In this document: positions 45,723 to 55,197 of the stretch, piece by piece
How the letters are laid out: every line of letters starts with the position of its first letter
How positions within the stretch are numbered: position 1 is the first letter of the stretch
Source: Candidatus Limnocylindrales bacterium
Lineage (GTDB): Bacteria > Desulfobacterota > Binatia > UBA1149 > CAITLU01
Direction of reading: 5' to 3'
Assembly: GCA_035571835.1 (NCBI GenBank)
Contig: DATNBU010000029.1
Coordinates: forward strand, 62,001 to 126,000
DNA: 64,000 nt
Notes under the pieces: model-generated
Told to the model about the DNA's origin: nothing
Database searches by the model: none
Seen by the model: only the letters and a program-made list of their open reading frames with translations
Program-made: the position numbers and the translations under genes

Positions 45723-45998
45723 ATGATCGCGCGCTCCATGAATGTCGAGTTCTTCGTGGTCGGCGTCGCGCTGATTCTTGTTTCCGCGGCGCTGTTCGTC
45801 TGGCGATCGCTGCCGCCGTGGATTCTCGCGGTCGCAGGGTTTGCTCTTGCGATGGCCGGCCGGCCGGGGATCCTTGGCATTCATCTCCGGCAGCCGCAGA
45901 GCGAGCGCGAGGCGTGCGAGTGGCGATGCGATGCCCTCTATGGACATCGCAATGAGCTGGGCTCGAAGTTCGCGCTCTGTGTCGGGACCTGTCCGTAA
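45723..45998 (+). CDS. small membrane protein, uncertain
   Basis: About 91 residues from the ATG at 45723 (or 86 from 45738). Two adjacent hydrophobic segments (VEFFVVGVALILVSAALFVW and LPPWILAVAGFALAMAG) are followed by a Cys-containing tail (EREACEWRCDALYGH, ALCVGTCP). No ribosome binding site is clear and the family is unknown. It diverges from the acetyltransferase gene. Confidence 0.4.
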   Translation: MIARSMNVEFFVVGVALILVSAALFVWRSLPPWILAVAGFALAMAGRPGILGIHLRQPQSEREACEWRCDALYGHRNELGSKFALCVGTCP

Positions 45999-46099
45999 GA
46001 CATCCTGCCTGGCAACCGACGTCGGCTACTGTCGCATCCTCGCGCACACCACCGCTGTCCTCATTTACACTTTACGCGTCGCGGAAGTAGGACTCGAGG

Positions 46100-48496
46100 A
46101 TGGGGAGCGGGCGAAAAGCTCGTGCCTGGGTGCACGGCCTTGCGAGTTTCGGGCTGGCCCGCTTGGCGGTGCCTGCTGCGCTCGGGTCGCTGCTGGCGCG
46201 CGACGTCAATGCAGCAGACGCAACTCCACCTGCATCACCGGCACCGATCGCCGCGAACGCCGGCTACGTCGGCAGCGCGTCGTGCCGTCCATGCCATGAA
46301 GCCCAGTACGTGGCGTGGAAAGGCTCGGATCACGACCTCGCCATGCAGGACGCAACCGAGGCGACCGTTCTCGGCGACTTCGACGGCGCAGCCATAGACG
46401 TCCACGGCGTGACGTCCACGTTCAGCCGGCGCGACGGCGGATTCCATGTCCGAACCGATGGACCCGACGGTGCTCTGGCCGACTACACGGTGAAGTACAC
46501 GTTCGGCGTGCGCCCGCTGCAGCAGTATCTCGTCGAATTTCCGGGCGGGCGGCTGCAGGCTTTGCCACTCGCCTGGGACTCGCGCTCGAAGCAGGACGGC
46601 GGGCAGCGCTGGTTTCACCTGTACCCGAACGAAAAGATCGACCATACCGACCAGCTCCACTGGACCGGCCTGTACCAGAACTGGAATCTCCAGTGCGCGT
46701 CGTGCCATTCGACCAACCTGCGCAAGAGCTACGATTCGAAGTCTGGCGGCTATGCGACCACGTGGGCCGAGATGAATGTCGCGTGCGAAAGCTGCCACGG
46801 GGCGGGCGCCGACCACGTGGCATGGGCGACAGACGCGCACCCTCCGTACGCGGCCGAGGACGCGAAAGGACTACGGGTGCTGCTGCGACGCCCGAAAGAC
46901 GCGTGGCGATTCGAATCGGCCGATGCGCGCTATGCGACGCAGGATCCCGCTGCAGCGGCCGATCGCGCGGCGGCGAGCAAACGCATGAACGTCTGCGCGG
47001 CGTGCCATGCGCGGCGATCGGCGATCACGGAAGATTCAGTCCCCGGCGCGCCGCTCGAAGACTCGCAGCGCCTGCATCTGCTGACCGAGCCGCTCTACTT
47101 CGCCGACGGCCAGCAGCACGACGAAGTCTATACCTGGGGATCTTTCCTGCAGAGCAAGATGTTCGTGCGCGGAGTCACCTGCACCGATTGCCACGATGCA
47201 CATACGCTCAAAACACGGGGGCAAGGCAATGCGCTGTGCGCGCAGTGCCACAACCCGGCCGTGTTCGACACCACGGCGCATCATTTTCACCAGAGCGGCA
47301 GCAAGGGTGCCGAGTGCGTCGCGTGCCACATGCCTTCGCGCAACTACATGGTGATCGATGCACGGCGCGATCACTCGCTGCGCGTGCCGCGCCCCGATCT
47401 GGCCGGGACGCTCGGTACGCCCGACGCGTGCAGCGGATGCCATACGGATCGAACGCCGAAGTGGGCCGCCGATACGATGGACACCTGGTACGGCGCCAAG
47501 TGGAGAAGCCGACCGGAAAGCGGCTCGACGCTGCACAAATCCGTGACCGACGGCGCGCGGGCGCTGCCGTCCCTGCTCGCTCTCGCCGGCGACGCCTCGC
47601 GGCCGGCGATCATTCGCGCCACGGCGGCTGACCTGGCCGCGGCCGTGGTCCGCCCCGACGCCTTGTCGCCGGCGCGCGCGCTGCTGGCAGATCCCGATGC
47701 GATGATCCGTAGCTCCGCGCTGGAGCTGCTCGAGCCGTTTGACGCTGACATACGGACGACTGCGGTTGCTCCGCTGCTCACGGATCCGATCCGGGCCGTT
47801 CGCACCGAAGCGGCGCGCATCCTGGCCGATGTCCCGGATGAAAAGCTTTTGCCGGAGCAGCGTCCGGCGCGCGAATCCGCACGCAACGAATATCTTGCGT
47901 CCCTGCAGATGGATGCCGATTGGCCGGCGGCTCTCGCCAACCTCGGTAACTTCCGGCTTCGCGAGGGGCACACGGACGAAGCGATCACCGCGTATCGGCG
48001 TGCGTTGACCCTCGATCCGCATTTCGCAGGCGCCTACGTCAATCTTGCCGATGCGTTGCGCGCGCAGGGCAACGACGTCGATGGCGAGAAGACGCTGCGG
48101 CTCGGGCTCGCCGCCCTGCCCGACTCAGCGGCCCTGCATCACGCGCTCGGTCTGCTTCTGGTGCGAGACGGCGACAAGGCGACCGGCAGTGAAGAGCTCG
48201 CCAAGGCGGCCAATCTCGAGCCCGCGAGCGCGCGCTACGCTTACGTCAATGCGGTGGCGCTGCAGTCGGCGGGAAAAACGGCAGAAGCACTCGCTGCGCT
48301 CGTCGACGCCGACCGGCGTCACCCCTACGACCTCGACATCCTCGGCGCCCTGGTTTCGATCCATCTCGACGCCGGCCATCCGGAGGCGGTGCTCCCGTAC
48401 GCACGAAAGATCGCGGAAGTGCTTCCCGACGATCCCGCCGTCCGCCAGTTGCTTGGGCGGCTCGAAAACGCGACTTCACCGCAGCCGCATCTGTAA
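46100..48496 (+). CDS. eight-heme cytochrome c with HEAT-like and TPR repeats
   Basis: 798 residues. An N-terminal export signal ends near DVNAADA. Eight CxxCH heme-binding sites follow: CRPCH, CASCH, CESCH, CAACH, CTDCH, CAQCH, CVACH and CSGCH, between residues about 62 and 450. The C-terminal 350 residues carry HEAT-like helices (ATAADLAAAVV, AVRTEAARILADV) and several tetratricopeptide repeats (WPAALANLGNFRLREG, FAGAYVNLADALRAQG). This is a periplasmic multiheme electron-transfer protein of the doxx-NrfA-related kind whose TPRs probably hold a partner. No nitrite or hydroxylamine reductase signature is apparent, so the reaction is unknown. Confidence 0.88.
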   Translation: MGSGRKARAWVHGLASFGLARLAVPAALGSLLARDVNAADATPPASPAPIAANAGYVGSASCRPCHEAQYVAWKGSDHDLAMQDATEATVLGDFDGAAIDVHGVTSTFSRRDGGFHVRTDGPDGALADYTVKYTFGVRPLQQYLVEFPGGRLQALPLAWDSRSKQDGGQRWFHLYPNEKIDHTDQLHWTGLYQNWNLQCASCHSTNLRKSYDSKSGGYATTWAEMNVACESCHGAGADHVAWATDAHPPYAAEDAKGLRVLLRRPKDAWRFESADARYATQDPAAAADRAAASKRMNVCAACHARRSAITEDSVPGAPLEDSQRLHLLTEPLYFADGQQHDEVYTWGSFLQSKMFVRGVTCTDCHDAHTLKTRGQGNALCAQCHNPAVFDTTAHHFHQSGSKGAECVACHMPSRNYMVIDARRDHSLRVPRPDLAGTLGTPDACSGCHTDRTPKWAADTMDTWYGAKWRSRPESGSTLHKSVTDGARALPSLLALAGDASRPAIIRATAADLAAAVVRPDALSPARALLADPDAMIRSSALELLEPFDADIRTTAVAPLLTDPIRAVRTEAARILADVPDEKLLPEQRPARESARNEYLASLQMDADWPAALANLGNFRLREGHTDEAITAYRRALTLDPHFAGAYVNLADALRAQGNDVDGEKTLRLGLAALPDSAALHHALGLLLVRDGDKATGSEELAKAANLEPASARYAYVNAVALQSAGKTAEALAALVDADRRHPYDLDILGALVSIHLDAGHPEAVLPYARKIAEVLPDDPAVRQLLGRLENATSPQPHL

Positions 48497-48513
48497 AAAA
48501 ACGGAATGACCGC

Positions 48514-49554
48514 ATGAAAATCGATACCTTCGCGCGAGCGGTGACGCTCGGCGTGCTTGCCGCGGCAACCGCGATTGCAACGACGAGTGCGCACGCCGAC
48601 GACGCTCTGCCATCGTGGAAAGACGGCAAGGCGAAGTCCGCCATCGTCGAATTCGTCAAACGTGTGACCACGCCCGGGCCCGACTTTGTTCCAGTGGCCG
48701 AACGGATCGCGACGTTCGACAACGACGGCACGCTGTGGGCGGAGCAGCCCCTGTATTTCCAGCTCGAGTTTGCGTTCGATCGCGTCAAGGCAATGGCGCC
48801 GCAGCATCCGGAGTGGAGGCAGACCGAGCCGTTTGCTTCGCTTCTTCGCGGAGACGCCAAGGCAGTGCTGGCCGGCGGCGAGAAGTCGATTCTCACGATC
48901 CTGATGGCGACGACCACAGGAATGACCGCGGCCGAGTTCGACCGGATCGTGCGCGACTGGATCTCGACCGCGAAGCATCCGGGCACGGGCCGGCTCTATA
49001 CCGAGATGGTTTACCAGCCGATGCTCGAGCTGCTCGCCTGGCTGCGCTCGAACGGCTTCAAGACGTTCATCGTTTCGGGCGGCGGCACCGACTTCATGCG
49101 GCCGTGGACCGAGCGCATCTACGGGATTCCGCCGGAACAGGTGGTGGGCTCGACGGTCAAGACGGTGTTCGCCATTCGCGACGGCAAACCGGTGCTGCAG
49201 CGGCTCCCGGAGATCGGGTTCATCGACGACAAGGAAGGCAAGCCCGTGGGAATCGCCACCCACATCGGACGGCCTCCGATTCTCGCGTTCGGCAATTCGG
49301 ACGGAGATCTGCAGATGCTGCAGTACACGTGCAGCGGCAGCGCGCTGCGCCTGTGCGTCTATGTTCATCACGACGACGCGAAGCGGGAATGGGCGTACGA
49401 CCGCAAGGCTTCGATCGGTCGCCTCGACAAAGGCCTCGACGAAGCAGGCGCCCGGCACTGGACCGTGATCAGCATGAAGGATGACTGGAAGCGCATTTTT
49501 GCGTTCGACGGCCAGAACGGAACTCCGGCGTCCACGCCAAAAGGACAACGATGA
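48514..49554 (+). CDS. exported HAD-superfamily phosphatase
   Basis: 346 residues with a signal peptide (cleaved near TSAHA-DD). HAD motif I is RIATFDNDGTLWAEQP, with the nucleophile Asp and the second Asp two residues on; motif II is KTFIVSGGGTDFM, and motif IV is ILAFGNSDGDLQML. The set is complete for a haloacid-dehalogenase-like phosphatase of the non-specific acid phosphatase or phosphoserine phosphatase-like group. Export suggests a periplasmic substrate. The stop overlaps the next gene by four bases. Confidence 0.85.
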   Translation: MKIDTFARAVTLGVLAAATAIATTSAHADDALPSWKDGKAKSAIVEFVKRVTTPGPDFVPVAERIATFDNDGTLWAEQPLYFQLEFAFDRVKAMAPQHPEWRQTEPFASLLRGDAKAVLAGGEKSILTILMATTTGMTAAEFDRIVRDWISTAKHPGTGRLYTEMVYQPMLELLAWLRSNGFKTFIVSGGGTDFMRPWTERIYGIPPEQVVGSTVKTVFAIRDGKPVLQRLPEIGFIDDKEGKPVGIATHIGRPPILAFGNSDGDLQMLQYTCSGSALRLCVYVHHDDAKREWAYDRKASIGRLDKGLDEAGARHWTVISMKDDWKRIFAFDGQNGTPASTPKGQR

Positions 49555-50531
49555 AAGCACGCAACCTGATGCTCGCCGTCGCCGTTTTCTGCTTCGCGGG
49601 TCCGGCACACGCGCAGCCGAGCGCCGACCAGGTTCTGACGGATATGGGGCTGTCGGCCGCCGACAAACAGCGCGTGCTCGGCGGAGAGTTCGTCACGGGC
49701 GACGTGGCGCCCGTTTCGGAACGCGATCTGTCGATCTCGATCGCGTTCCTCGTCAAGACCGGCCCGGACGCACTGGCCGCCGAGATATCGTCGGGCGATC
49801 TGCTGCGCGTCGATCCGCAACGGAAAGCGCACGGCGAATTCAAAGGCGACGGCACGATGGCGGACCTTGCCGGGCTGCAGATCGATGCCGGCGCTGCTTC
49901 GAGACTATGCGACGCGAAAGCCGGGGAGGCGCTCAATCTTTCGACGGCGGAAATCGGATTCTTCCATGCGTTGCAGGGCGGCCCGCCTGCGGCCGTACAG
50001 ACACAGCTTCAGAAGATGCTGCTCGCCCGCTATCAGGCCTATCACAGCACCGGCCTCGCGGGGATTACTCCGTATGACCGCGGCGGACGGACGACCGACC
50101 CTGCCGACGATCTGAAGAAGGCCAGCTCCGCAGCGGCCGAGCTCGAGAAATACCTGCCGTCGCTCCGAAACGTGCTGCTCGGCTACCCGGATGCGACGAT
50201 GCCGGGGATGAGCGAGACCTGTCGCTGGATCAAATACAACATCGACGGCGCCGACACGTACGTGCTGTCGCATACGATGCTGGCTCGCGACGGCCAGGCG
50301 CGCCTCGTCGTCCAGCGTCAGTTCTACGTAAGCACCGGTTACAACGGCGAACAGGAGATCGCAGGTCTGCTGCCGGTGCCGAACGGAACAGTGGTCGCCT
50401 ACTCGAACCACACGTTCACCGATCAGGTCGCGGGATGGGGCGGATCGGCCAGGCGCAGCATCGGACGGCGAATGATGGAAACGAAGCTGCAGCAGATCTT
50501 CGACCGCGAGCGCAAGCAGGTAGCGCACTGA
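49551..50531 (+). CDS. exported protein of unknown function
   Basis: 326 residues with a signal peptide (cleaved near GPAHAQ). The mature part is soluble and helix-rich at first, then YHSTGLAGITPYDRGG, SLRNVLLGYPDATMPGMSE and QARLVVQRQFYVSTGYNGEQ, with no recognised catalytic motif. Its ATG overlaps the stop of the HAD phosphatase gene (ATGA), so the two are co-translated and may work on a common periplasmic target. Confidence 0.65.
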   Translation: MKARNLMLAVAVFCFAGPAHAQPSADQVLTDMGLSAADKQRVLGGEFVTGDVAPVSERDLSISIAFLVKTGPDALAAEISSGDLLRVDPQRKAHGEFKGDGTMADLAGLQIDAGAASRLCDAKAGEALNLSTAEIGFFHALQGGPPAAVQTQLQKMLLARYQAYHSTGLAGITPYDRGGRTTDPADDLKKASSAAAELEKYLPSLRNVLLGYPDATMPGMSETCRWIKYNIDGADTYVLSHTMLARDGQARLVVQRQFYVSTGYNGEQEIAGLLPVPNGTVVAYSNHTFTDQVAGWGGSARRSIGRRMMETKLQQIFDRERKQVAH

Positions 50532-50591
50532 GCTCCAGCACCGCGCGATCGTAGAATTCTTCCGTCGATGGGTCCGGTCGCTGCTTGCGAG

Positions 50592-51995
50592 CTATTGGTA
50601 CGTCTTCGAGAGAATCGAGTCGCGATACGGAATCACGACGACCCGGTAACGCGGGAAATGCTTCGCGACGAGCGGCTCGAGCTCTTTGGCATCGCCGACG
50701 ACGGCCCCGACCACTGCGCTTTGCGCCCACGTCTTCTCGAGCGTGCTCTTCACCTGGTCGCGGTCGGTCTTCCAGTCGGTGATCTTGCGCTGGTAGAGCT
50801 CGGGGCTCAGCTCGCCGACCGCCACCTCCATGCGCTCCTCGATGCGGCCCTCGGGCGTGCTGCGGTCGAGCAGCTTTCCGTAGATGTAGCTTTTCCACTG
50901 CCGGTCCCACGTCTCGGCGGGAAGGTCGTGAATGAGCGACGGCTTGTCGTAACCGGTCTCCACCAGCTTCGCGATCACCTCGAGAGCCTCGTCGGATTTT
51001 GGCCGGACGGGGTTGGTCGCCAGTCCGAGCGAAGGGTGGCCGAGAAAGAACGGCTGCACCGGCGAAACGGCGTACGCCAGGCCGCGCTTGGTGCGGATCT
51101 CTTCGCCGAAGATCGAACCGAGTCCGCCGCCCACCAGGACATACGTGCCGAATTCGGCCGCGAGCTCGTCGGAAGAGCCGTAGCGATCGCGCGCGACCGA
51201 GATGATCGACGTCATCGTCTGCGTGCGATCGGGTTTGTCGAGGATCAGGAAAATCTGATCCGCGCCGCTGACGCGGGCAGGCACTTCACGCAGCGCGAGC
51301 GGAGCCGGTTTGCTTCGCTCGCTGATCTCGCCCTGAGCCGCAAACACCCTGGAGAGCACCGTGCGGATAAGCGGAAGACTTTCCGGAGGCGCCACCACGC
51401 CGGCCCAGATATCCGTGGCCCCGACGAAATCTCGGTTCCACACCGCTGCGGTCGTCTCCTTGTGCAGCGCGGCGACGCGATCGAGGGTGATCGGCACGCC
51501 ACCGAAAAATTTCCGGTCGGCCCATCGCCGCGACGTCGACACGCCGAGGCTCATGTCCGAATCGAGACTTGCCGTGAGCGTGGCTGCGAGCTTGCGCACG
51601 GCGATCCCGAATGTTTCGTCCGTCAGCCGCGGCGATTTCCAGTTCTCGGCGAGGTGGTCGGCCAGTGCGCCGTAGTCCTTCCCTTCCACGATCGGAAACT
51701 GGAGCGTCCAGACCGAATAGAGATTCGACAGCGTGAAATCATTGGACGCGCCGAACGATGCCAGCCGGTCCTGGTACGTCTCGCGGTTGAGCGTAGCCGT
51801 TCCGCCGTCGAGGATGTCACTCATCACCGACGCGGCCCCTGCTTCCTCGGGGCGCGCGGACTCGAAGCCGGCCGGAATGACCACCGTGATCTCGACGAGC
51901 GGAAGCGGATCCGACTCGAGGCTGAGCTGGATTCCCGCATCGGCCGTCGATGCTGCAACCAGGAAGACGAACGCCGCTGCGATGACTGCTCTCAC
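50592..51995 (-). CDS. M16-family peptidase, non-catalytic partner
   Basis: About 467 residues from a GTG at 51995 that overlaps the stop of the catalytic M16 gene. A signal peptide is clear (AVIAAAFVFLVAASTADAG). The fold matches M16: SLESDPLPLVEITVVIPAG, the LGLATNPV stretch and GGGLGSIFGEEIRTKRGLAY, the usual R-Y/K-R-G-L-A-Y motif. The zinc-binding HxxEH is missing, as in the partner chain of mitochondrial processing peptidase-like pairs. It should pair with the neighbour. The longer open frame to 52265 only covers that neighbour. Confidence 0.85.
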   Translation of the reverse strand: MRAVIAAAFVFLVAASTADAGIQLSLESDPLPLVEITVVIPAGFESARPEEAGAASVMSDILDGGTATLNRETYQDRLASFGASNDFTLSNLYSVWTLQFPIVEGKDYGALADHLAENWKSPRLTDETFGIAVRKLAATLTASLDSDMSLGVSTSRRWADRKFFGGVPITLDRVAALHKETTAAVWNRDFVGATDIWAGVVAPPESLPLIRTVLSRVFAAQGEISERSKPAPLALREVPARVSGADQIFLILDKPDRTQTMTSIISVARDRYGSSDELAAEFGTYVLVGGGLGSIFGEEIRTKRGLAYAVSPVQPFFLGHPSLGLATNPVRPKSDEALEVIAKLVETGYDKPSLIHDLPAETWDRQWKSYIYGKLLDRSTPEGRIEERMEVAVGELSPELYQRKITDWKTDRDQVKSTLEKTWAQSAVVGAVVGDAKELEPLVAKHFPRYRVVVIPYRDSILSKTYQ

Positions 51996-53386
51996 TTGCT
52001 TCGCTCCAAGGGTGCGTTGCGGGCTGCCGGCGTCAGAATGACCCGCGTACGCGCCGACGTGTCCCAGTATTTCAGGCGCTCGCGGATCTCTTCCAGCGTC
52101 ACTTTCTGCACCCGCGCGAGGAACTGAAAATCCCACGCCGCGTTGCCGGTTGCCGCGTGCGCGGCCGCCATGCCTTCGGCGAGATGCATGGGATCGCGCA
52201 TCGATTCCCACTGCTCGGCCAGATAGTAGAGCTTGAAGTTGTCGAGCCGTTCGGCCGTGAGCCACGACGGAAACTTCTTTCGTGCGGAGTCGTACGCCTG
52301 CTCGAGACGGGCGACGGGAACTCCGGGATTTCCCGTCACGAGCACGATCGAAAGCCCGGGATCGATGTTGGCACCTGCATCACTGCCGACGCCGCGTGCG
52401 AGCCCTCTCTCGACGAGCTGGTCGGAGAGATAGCCCAGCTTGTCGTCGGCCAGCAGGCTTGCAATCAGGCTGTCGGTCGCCGCATTCGGATCGTTGTACG
52501 TGGCACCGAATATTGCATCGGCGAGAATCACGCTTTCGGTCTTCATCGGAACGACTTTGCGCCGGATGCCCTGGCGCGCCGGTTCGACGGCGATCGCCGG
52601 TTCCTCGAAGCTGCTTCTGGTCATGCTCCCGTAGTAGCGATCCATCTGCTCGAGGGCCTCGCTGACCGTGAGATCCCCGACCAGCGAAACCACCGCGCGA
52701 TTGGGCGCATAGAAACGGTTGTAGAAGTCGAGCGCGTCCTGAAACTTCGTTGCGTCGAGATCCTTCTGCCAGCCGATGGGCGCGGTCTTGTACGGATGGC
52801 GGTCGTACGCGAACTGGTAAAGCTCCCAGAACAGTCGTCCGCTCGGACTGTCCTCGGTGCGCATCTTGCGCTCGGAGACGACCGCGCCGCGCTCCGTGTC
52901 GAAGACTTCCGGCGTGAGCCGCAGCTTGCGCATGCGCTCGGATTCGAAGTCGAGCGCGTCGTTGAAGCGCTCTTTCGGTACCAGCTCGTGGTAGACCGTC
53001 AGGTCCGGCGTCGTGTACGCATTGAAGCGGCCGCCCCAGTCCGAAAGCGTCTCGAACGGCTTCGGGAAGTGCTCGGTCCCGCGGAACATCATGTGCTCGA
53101 AAAGATGGGCGAGCCCGGTCCGGCCGTTGAGCTCGAAGCGTGCGCCGACTTCGTAGGCGGTCACGATCGCAACTGTGCCCGTGCCCGGCTTTGGCGAGAC
53201 GAGCAGCTCGAGGCCGGAGGCGTCGTTGCGGTAGTGGTAGATCGAAAGGCCGGCGACAGGTTCCAGCACTTCGATACGGTGGAAGCCTTTGTACTCGGAC
53301 GGCGCGGCGGCGGGGCCTGCCGTCCTGTGGGCCGAGCACGCGCTGATCGCCAGCAGCGCGACGAGAAGAAGCAGTGGGGTTCGCAT
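51992..53386 (-). CDS. M16-family zinc peptidase, catalytic lipoprotein
   Basis: 464 residues. A lipoprotein signal is present (LLLLVALLAISACSAH). The zinc motif is RTGLAHLFEHMMFRGTEHF, with HxxEH in HLFEH, and the downstream Glu is in FDTERGAVVSERKMR. The C-terminal M16 half follows, with FYNRFYAPNRAVVSLVGDLT. It should degrade small peptides in the periplasm or at the outer membrane. With the non-catalytic partner whose gene overlaps by four bases it forms a typical bacterial two-chain M16 pair. Confidence 0.9.
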   Translation of the reverse strand: MRTPLLLLVALLAISACSAHRTAGPAAAPSEYKGFHRIEVLEPVAGLSIYHYRNDASGLELLVSPKPGTGTVAIVTAYEVGARFELNGRTGLAHLFEHMMFRGTEHFPKPFETLSDWGGRFNAYTTPDLTVYHELVPKERFNDALDFESERMRKLRLTPEVFDTERGAVVSERKMRTEDSPSGRLFWELYQFAYDRHPYKTAPIGWQKDLDATKFQDALDFYNRFYAPNRAVVSLVGDLTVSEALEQMDRYYGSMTRSSFEEPAIAVEPARQGIRRKVVPMKTESVILADAIFGATYNDPNAATDSLIASLLADDKLGYLSDQLVERGLARGVGSDAGANIDPGLSIVLVTGNPGVPVARLEQAYDSARKKFPSWLTAERLDNFKLYYLAEQWESMRDPMHLAEGMAAAHAATGNAAWDFQFLARVQKVTLEEIRERLKYWDTSARTRVILTPAARNAPLERSK

Positions 53387-53448
53387 CGCCGGAGTCTAGG
53401 CGAGGCGGCAAAAATTCGCACCGTTCGCCCGGCCGTGCGTGCGCCGGT

Positions 53449-53817
53449 TCACTTGATCGTCGCCAGCAGCCCCTCGAGAGTCTTGAGCTCGACCGGTTTG
53501 ACCAGATGCATGTTGAATCCGGCTTCGAGCGACGCCTGTTTGTCCTCGTCCTGTCCCCATCCGCTCGCAGCGATCAGCAGGAGGTTCTTTCCCCATTCCT
53601 CGGCGCGAACGCGCCGCGCGAGATCGTGACCGTCGAGTCCGGGCATTCCAATGTCAATGATCATCGCGTCGGGCTGGAACTCGTGCGCGATGCCGAGCGC
53701 CTGAATGCCGTTGTGTGCGATCCTGGCCTCGTGACCGAGCGCTTCGAGCAGCAGCGACAGGCTGTGAGCAGTATCGACATTGTCGTCGGCGACGACAATT
53801 CGCAGCGGGATGCTCAC
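53449..53817 (-). CDS. single-domain response regulator (CheY-like)
   Basis: 122 residues, one receiver domain and nothing else. The acidic pair is in RIVVADDNVD, the phosphoacceptor Asp in DAMIIDIGMPGLDG, and the Lys in MHLVKPVEL. It has the typical length and pattern of the receiver in hybrid kinases. No kinase is adjacent, so the partner lies elsewhere. The usual Ser/Thr is in LIAASG-W, where Ala replaces the more common Thr. Confidence 0.85.
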   Translation of the reverse strand: MSIPLRIVVADDNVDTAHSLSLLLEALGHEARIAHNGIQALGIAHEFQPDAMIIDIGMPGLDGHDLARRVRAEEWGKNLLLIAASGWGQDEDKQASLEAGFNMHLVKPVELKTLEGLLATIK

Positions 53818-54128
53818 GTCAGGTCTCCTTTGCGATCGTTGGTCTTCATGTTCCGTCTTCCAGCTTCGGTCCGATTTGAGTGGTCAAGACCCGAGCCCGC
53901 CAGCGCCGACGCGCCACCCCGGCGACGGGGCCTGACAACACGCAAGCGGGATACCGCGGCCCCGTTGACCGTACAAGGCAGCCGGATTGCAGCAAAGTCG
54001 GCTCGCGTTCGCGCAGCCTGACGGATACTCACGCCCTTTCCGACCTGTCTGTCGGCTGCCTGAATTGCATGGGGTGCGCCGGGTGCATTGGGTTCTCCAA
54101 CTGCCGATCTCCATGCAACGAGGCTCCG
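53818..54128. promoter_or_regulatory. divergent upstream region
   Basis: Between the receiver gene (minus) and the DUF1566 protein gene (plus). No gene is supported. The plus-strand gene has a GAGG site just before its start. Confidence 0.35.
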
Positions 54129-55034
54129 ATGCGAAAGACCATCACGACGGCGACTCTCGCCGCAATCATCCTCAGTGCAACTGCGGCGCTGGCCGCTCCG
54201 GTCTGCGGGGACGTCAACGACAGCAGCTCGGTCACGTCCACCGACGCATTGCTGGTGCTCAAGAGGAGCGTCGAGCAACCCGTCACGCTCGACTGCTCGG
54301 CCTACGCCGATCAGTTCTCTGCGTGCGAGACATCGCTCTCGACCTGCGACGCGGACCTGACGTCGTGCCGAAACGCTCCAGGTTGCGGAAATGGCAACGT
54401 CGACCCCGGCGAGGAGTGTGAGGCCGGAGATTTTGATGGCAGGACATGTGCGAGCGAAGGCTTCGCCGGTGGAGGAACGCTGCTCTGCGCTGCCGGATGC
54501 ACGGTCGACGCGAGTGGTTGCTACGCGGCGCGCTTCGAGGCTACCGACGATACCATCGTCGACCACCAGACCGGCCTCGAGTGGGAGAAGAAAACCGGTG
54601 CGGACGGCGCGGCGAACCTCGCGGACCCTCACGACGTCGACAATCTCTACACGTGGTCGATCTCGACGCCGACTGCGAACGGATCGCTGTTTACGAATTT
54701 TCTTCCATCGCTCAACAACGCGACCTCCAGCGACGGGATTGCCATCGCCGGGTGTTTTGCCGGCCTCTGCGACTGGCGTCTGCCGACCGCTCCGGAACTG
54801 CACGGAATCATCGACCTGACGAGGCCCGGATGCAGCAACGGCACTGCTCCATGCATTGACGAGTTGTTCGGGTCTACGAGCTTCGGCGGCCTCGGATACT
54901 GGACGGCCACGACCAACTCTTACTTCGAGGGATACGCATACGTCGTGGACTTCACAAACGGCTCCGTTCTGACCAACGGCAAGACGGGAAACAGTCACGT
55001 TCGCGCCGTGCGGTCTGCAGCGGAGGCCTTGTAG
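54129..55034 (+). CDS. secreted DUF1566 protein with half-dockerin module
   Basis: 301 residues from the ATG at 54129. A signal peptide (cleaved near ALA-APV) precedes VCGDVNDSSSVTSTDALLVL, the single EF-hand module shared in this window. A short Cys-rich linker (SACETSLSTCDADLTSC) follows. CGNGNVDPGEECEAGDFDG and GGGTLLCAAGCTVDASGC form the Cys-rich repeat common in deltaproteobacterial secreted proteins. From about residue 135 a DUF1566 (Lcl) domain reads TGLEWEKKTG, DPHDVDNLYTW, CDWRLPTAPELHGI, YWTATT and HVRAVRSA. Such domains are C-type lectin-like and bind ligands at the surface. A paralogue lies at 58174. Confidence 0.82.
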   Translation: MRKTITTATLAAIILSATAALAAPVCGDVNDSSSVTSTDALLVLKRSVEQPVTLDCSAYADQFSACETSLSTCDADLTSCRNAPGCGNGNVDPGEECEAGDFDGRTCASEGFAGGGTLLCAAGCTVDASGCYAARFEATDDTIVDHQTGLEWEKKTGADGAANLADPHDVDNLYTWSISTPTANGSLFTNFLPSLNNATSSDGIAIAGCFAGLCDWRLPTAPELHGIIDLTRPGCSNGTAPCIDELFGSTSFGGLGYWTATTNSYFEGYAYVVDFTNGSVLTNGKTGNSHVRAVRSAAEAL

Positions 55035-55197
55035 GACCTGCTTCGCTGTTCTCCGCTTGCAGCTCGCAACGTTGCTGGGCTTCGTACGAGCGAAGGATAT
55101 GCACGGAAGCGTTACAGGCTGCGTTGTGAGACCGTGTACCTTCGACTAAATTGACCGAATTCATACTCTGCTCAAGGCCCCGATCAGGAGGAACCCC

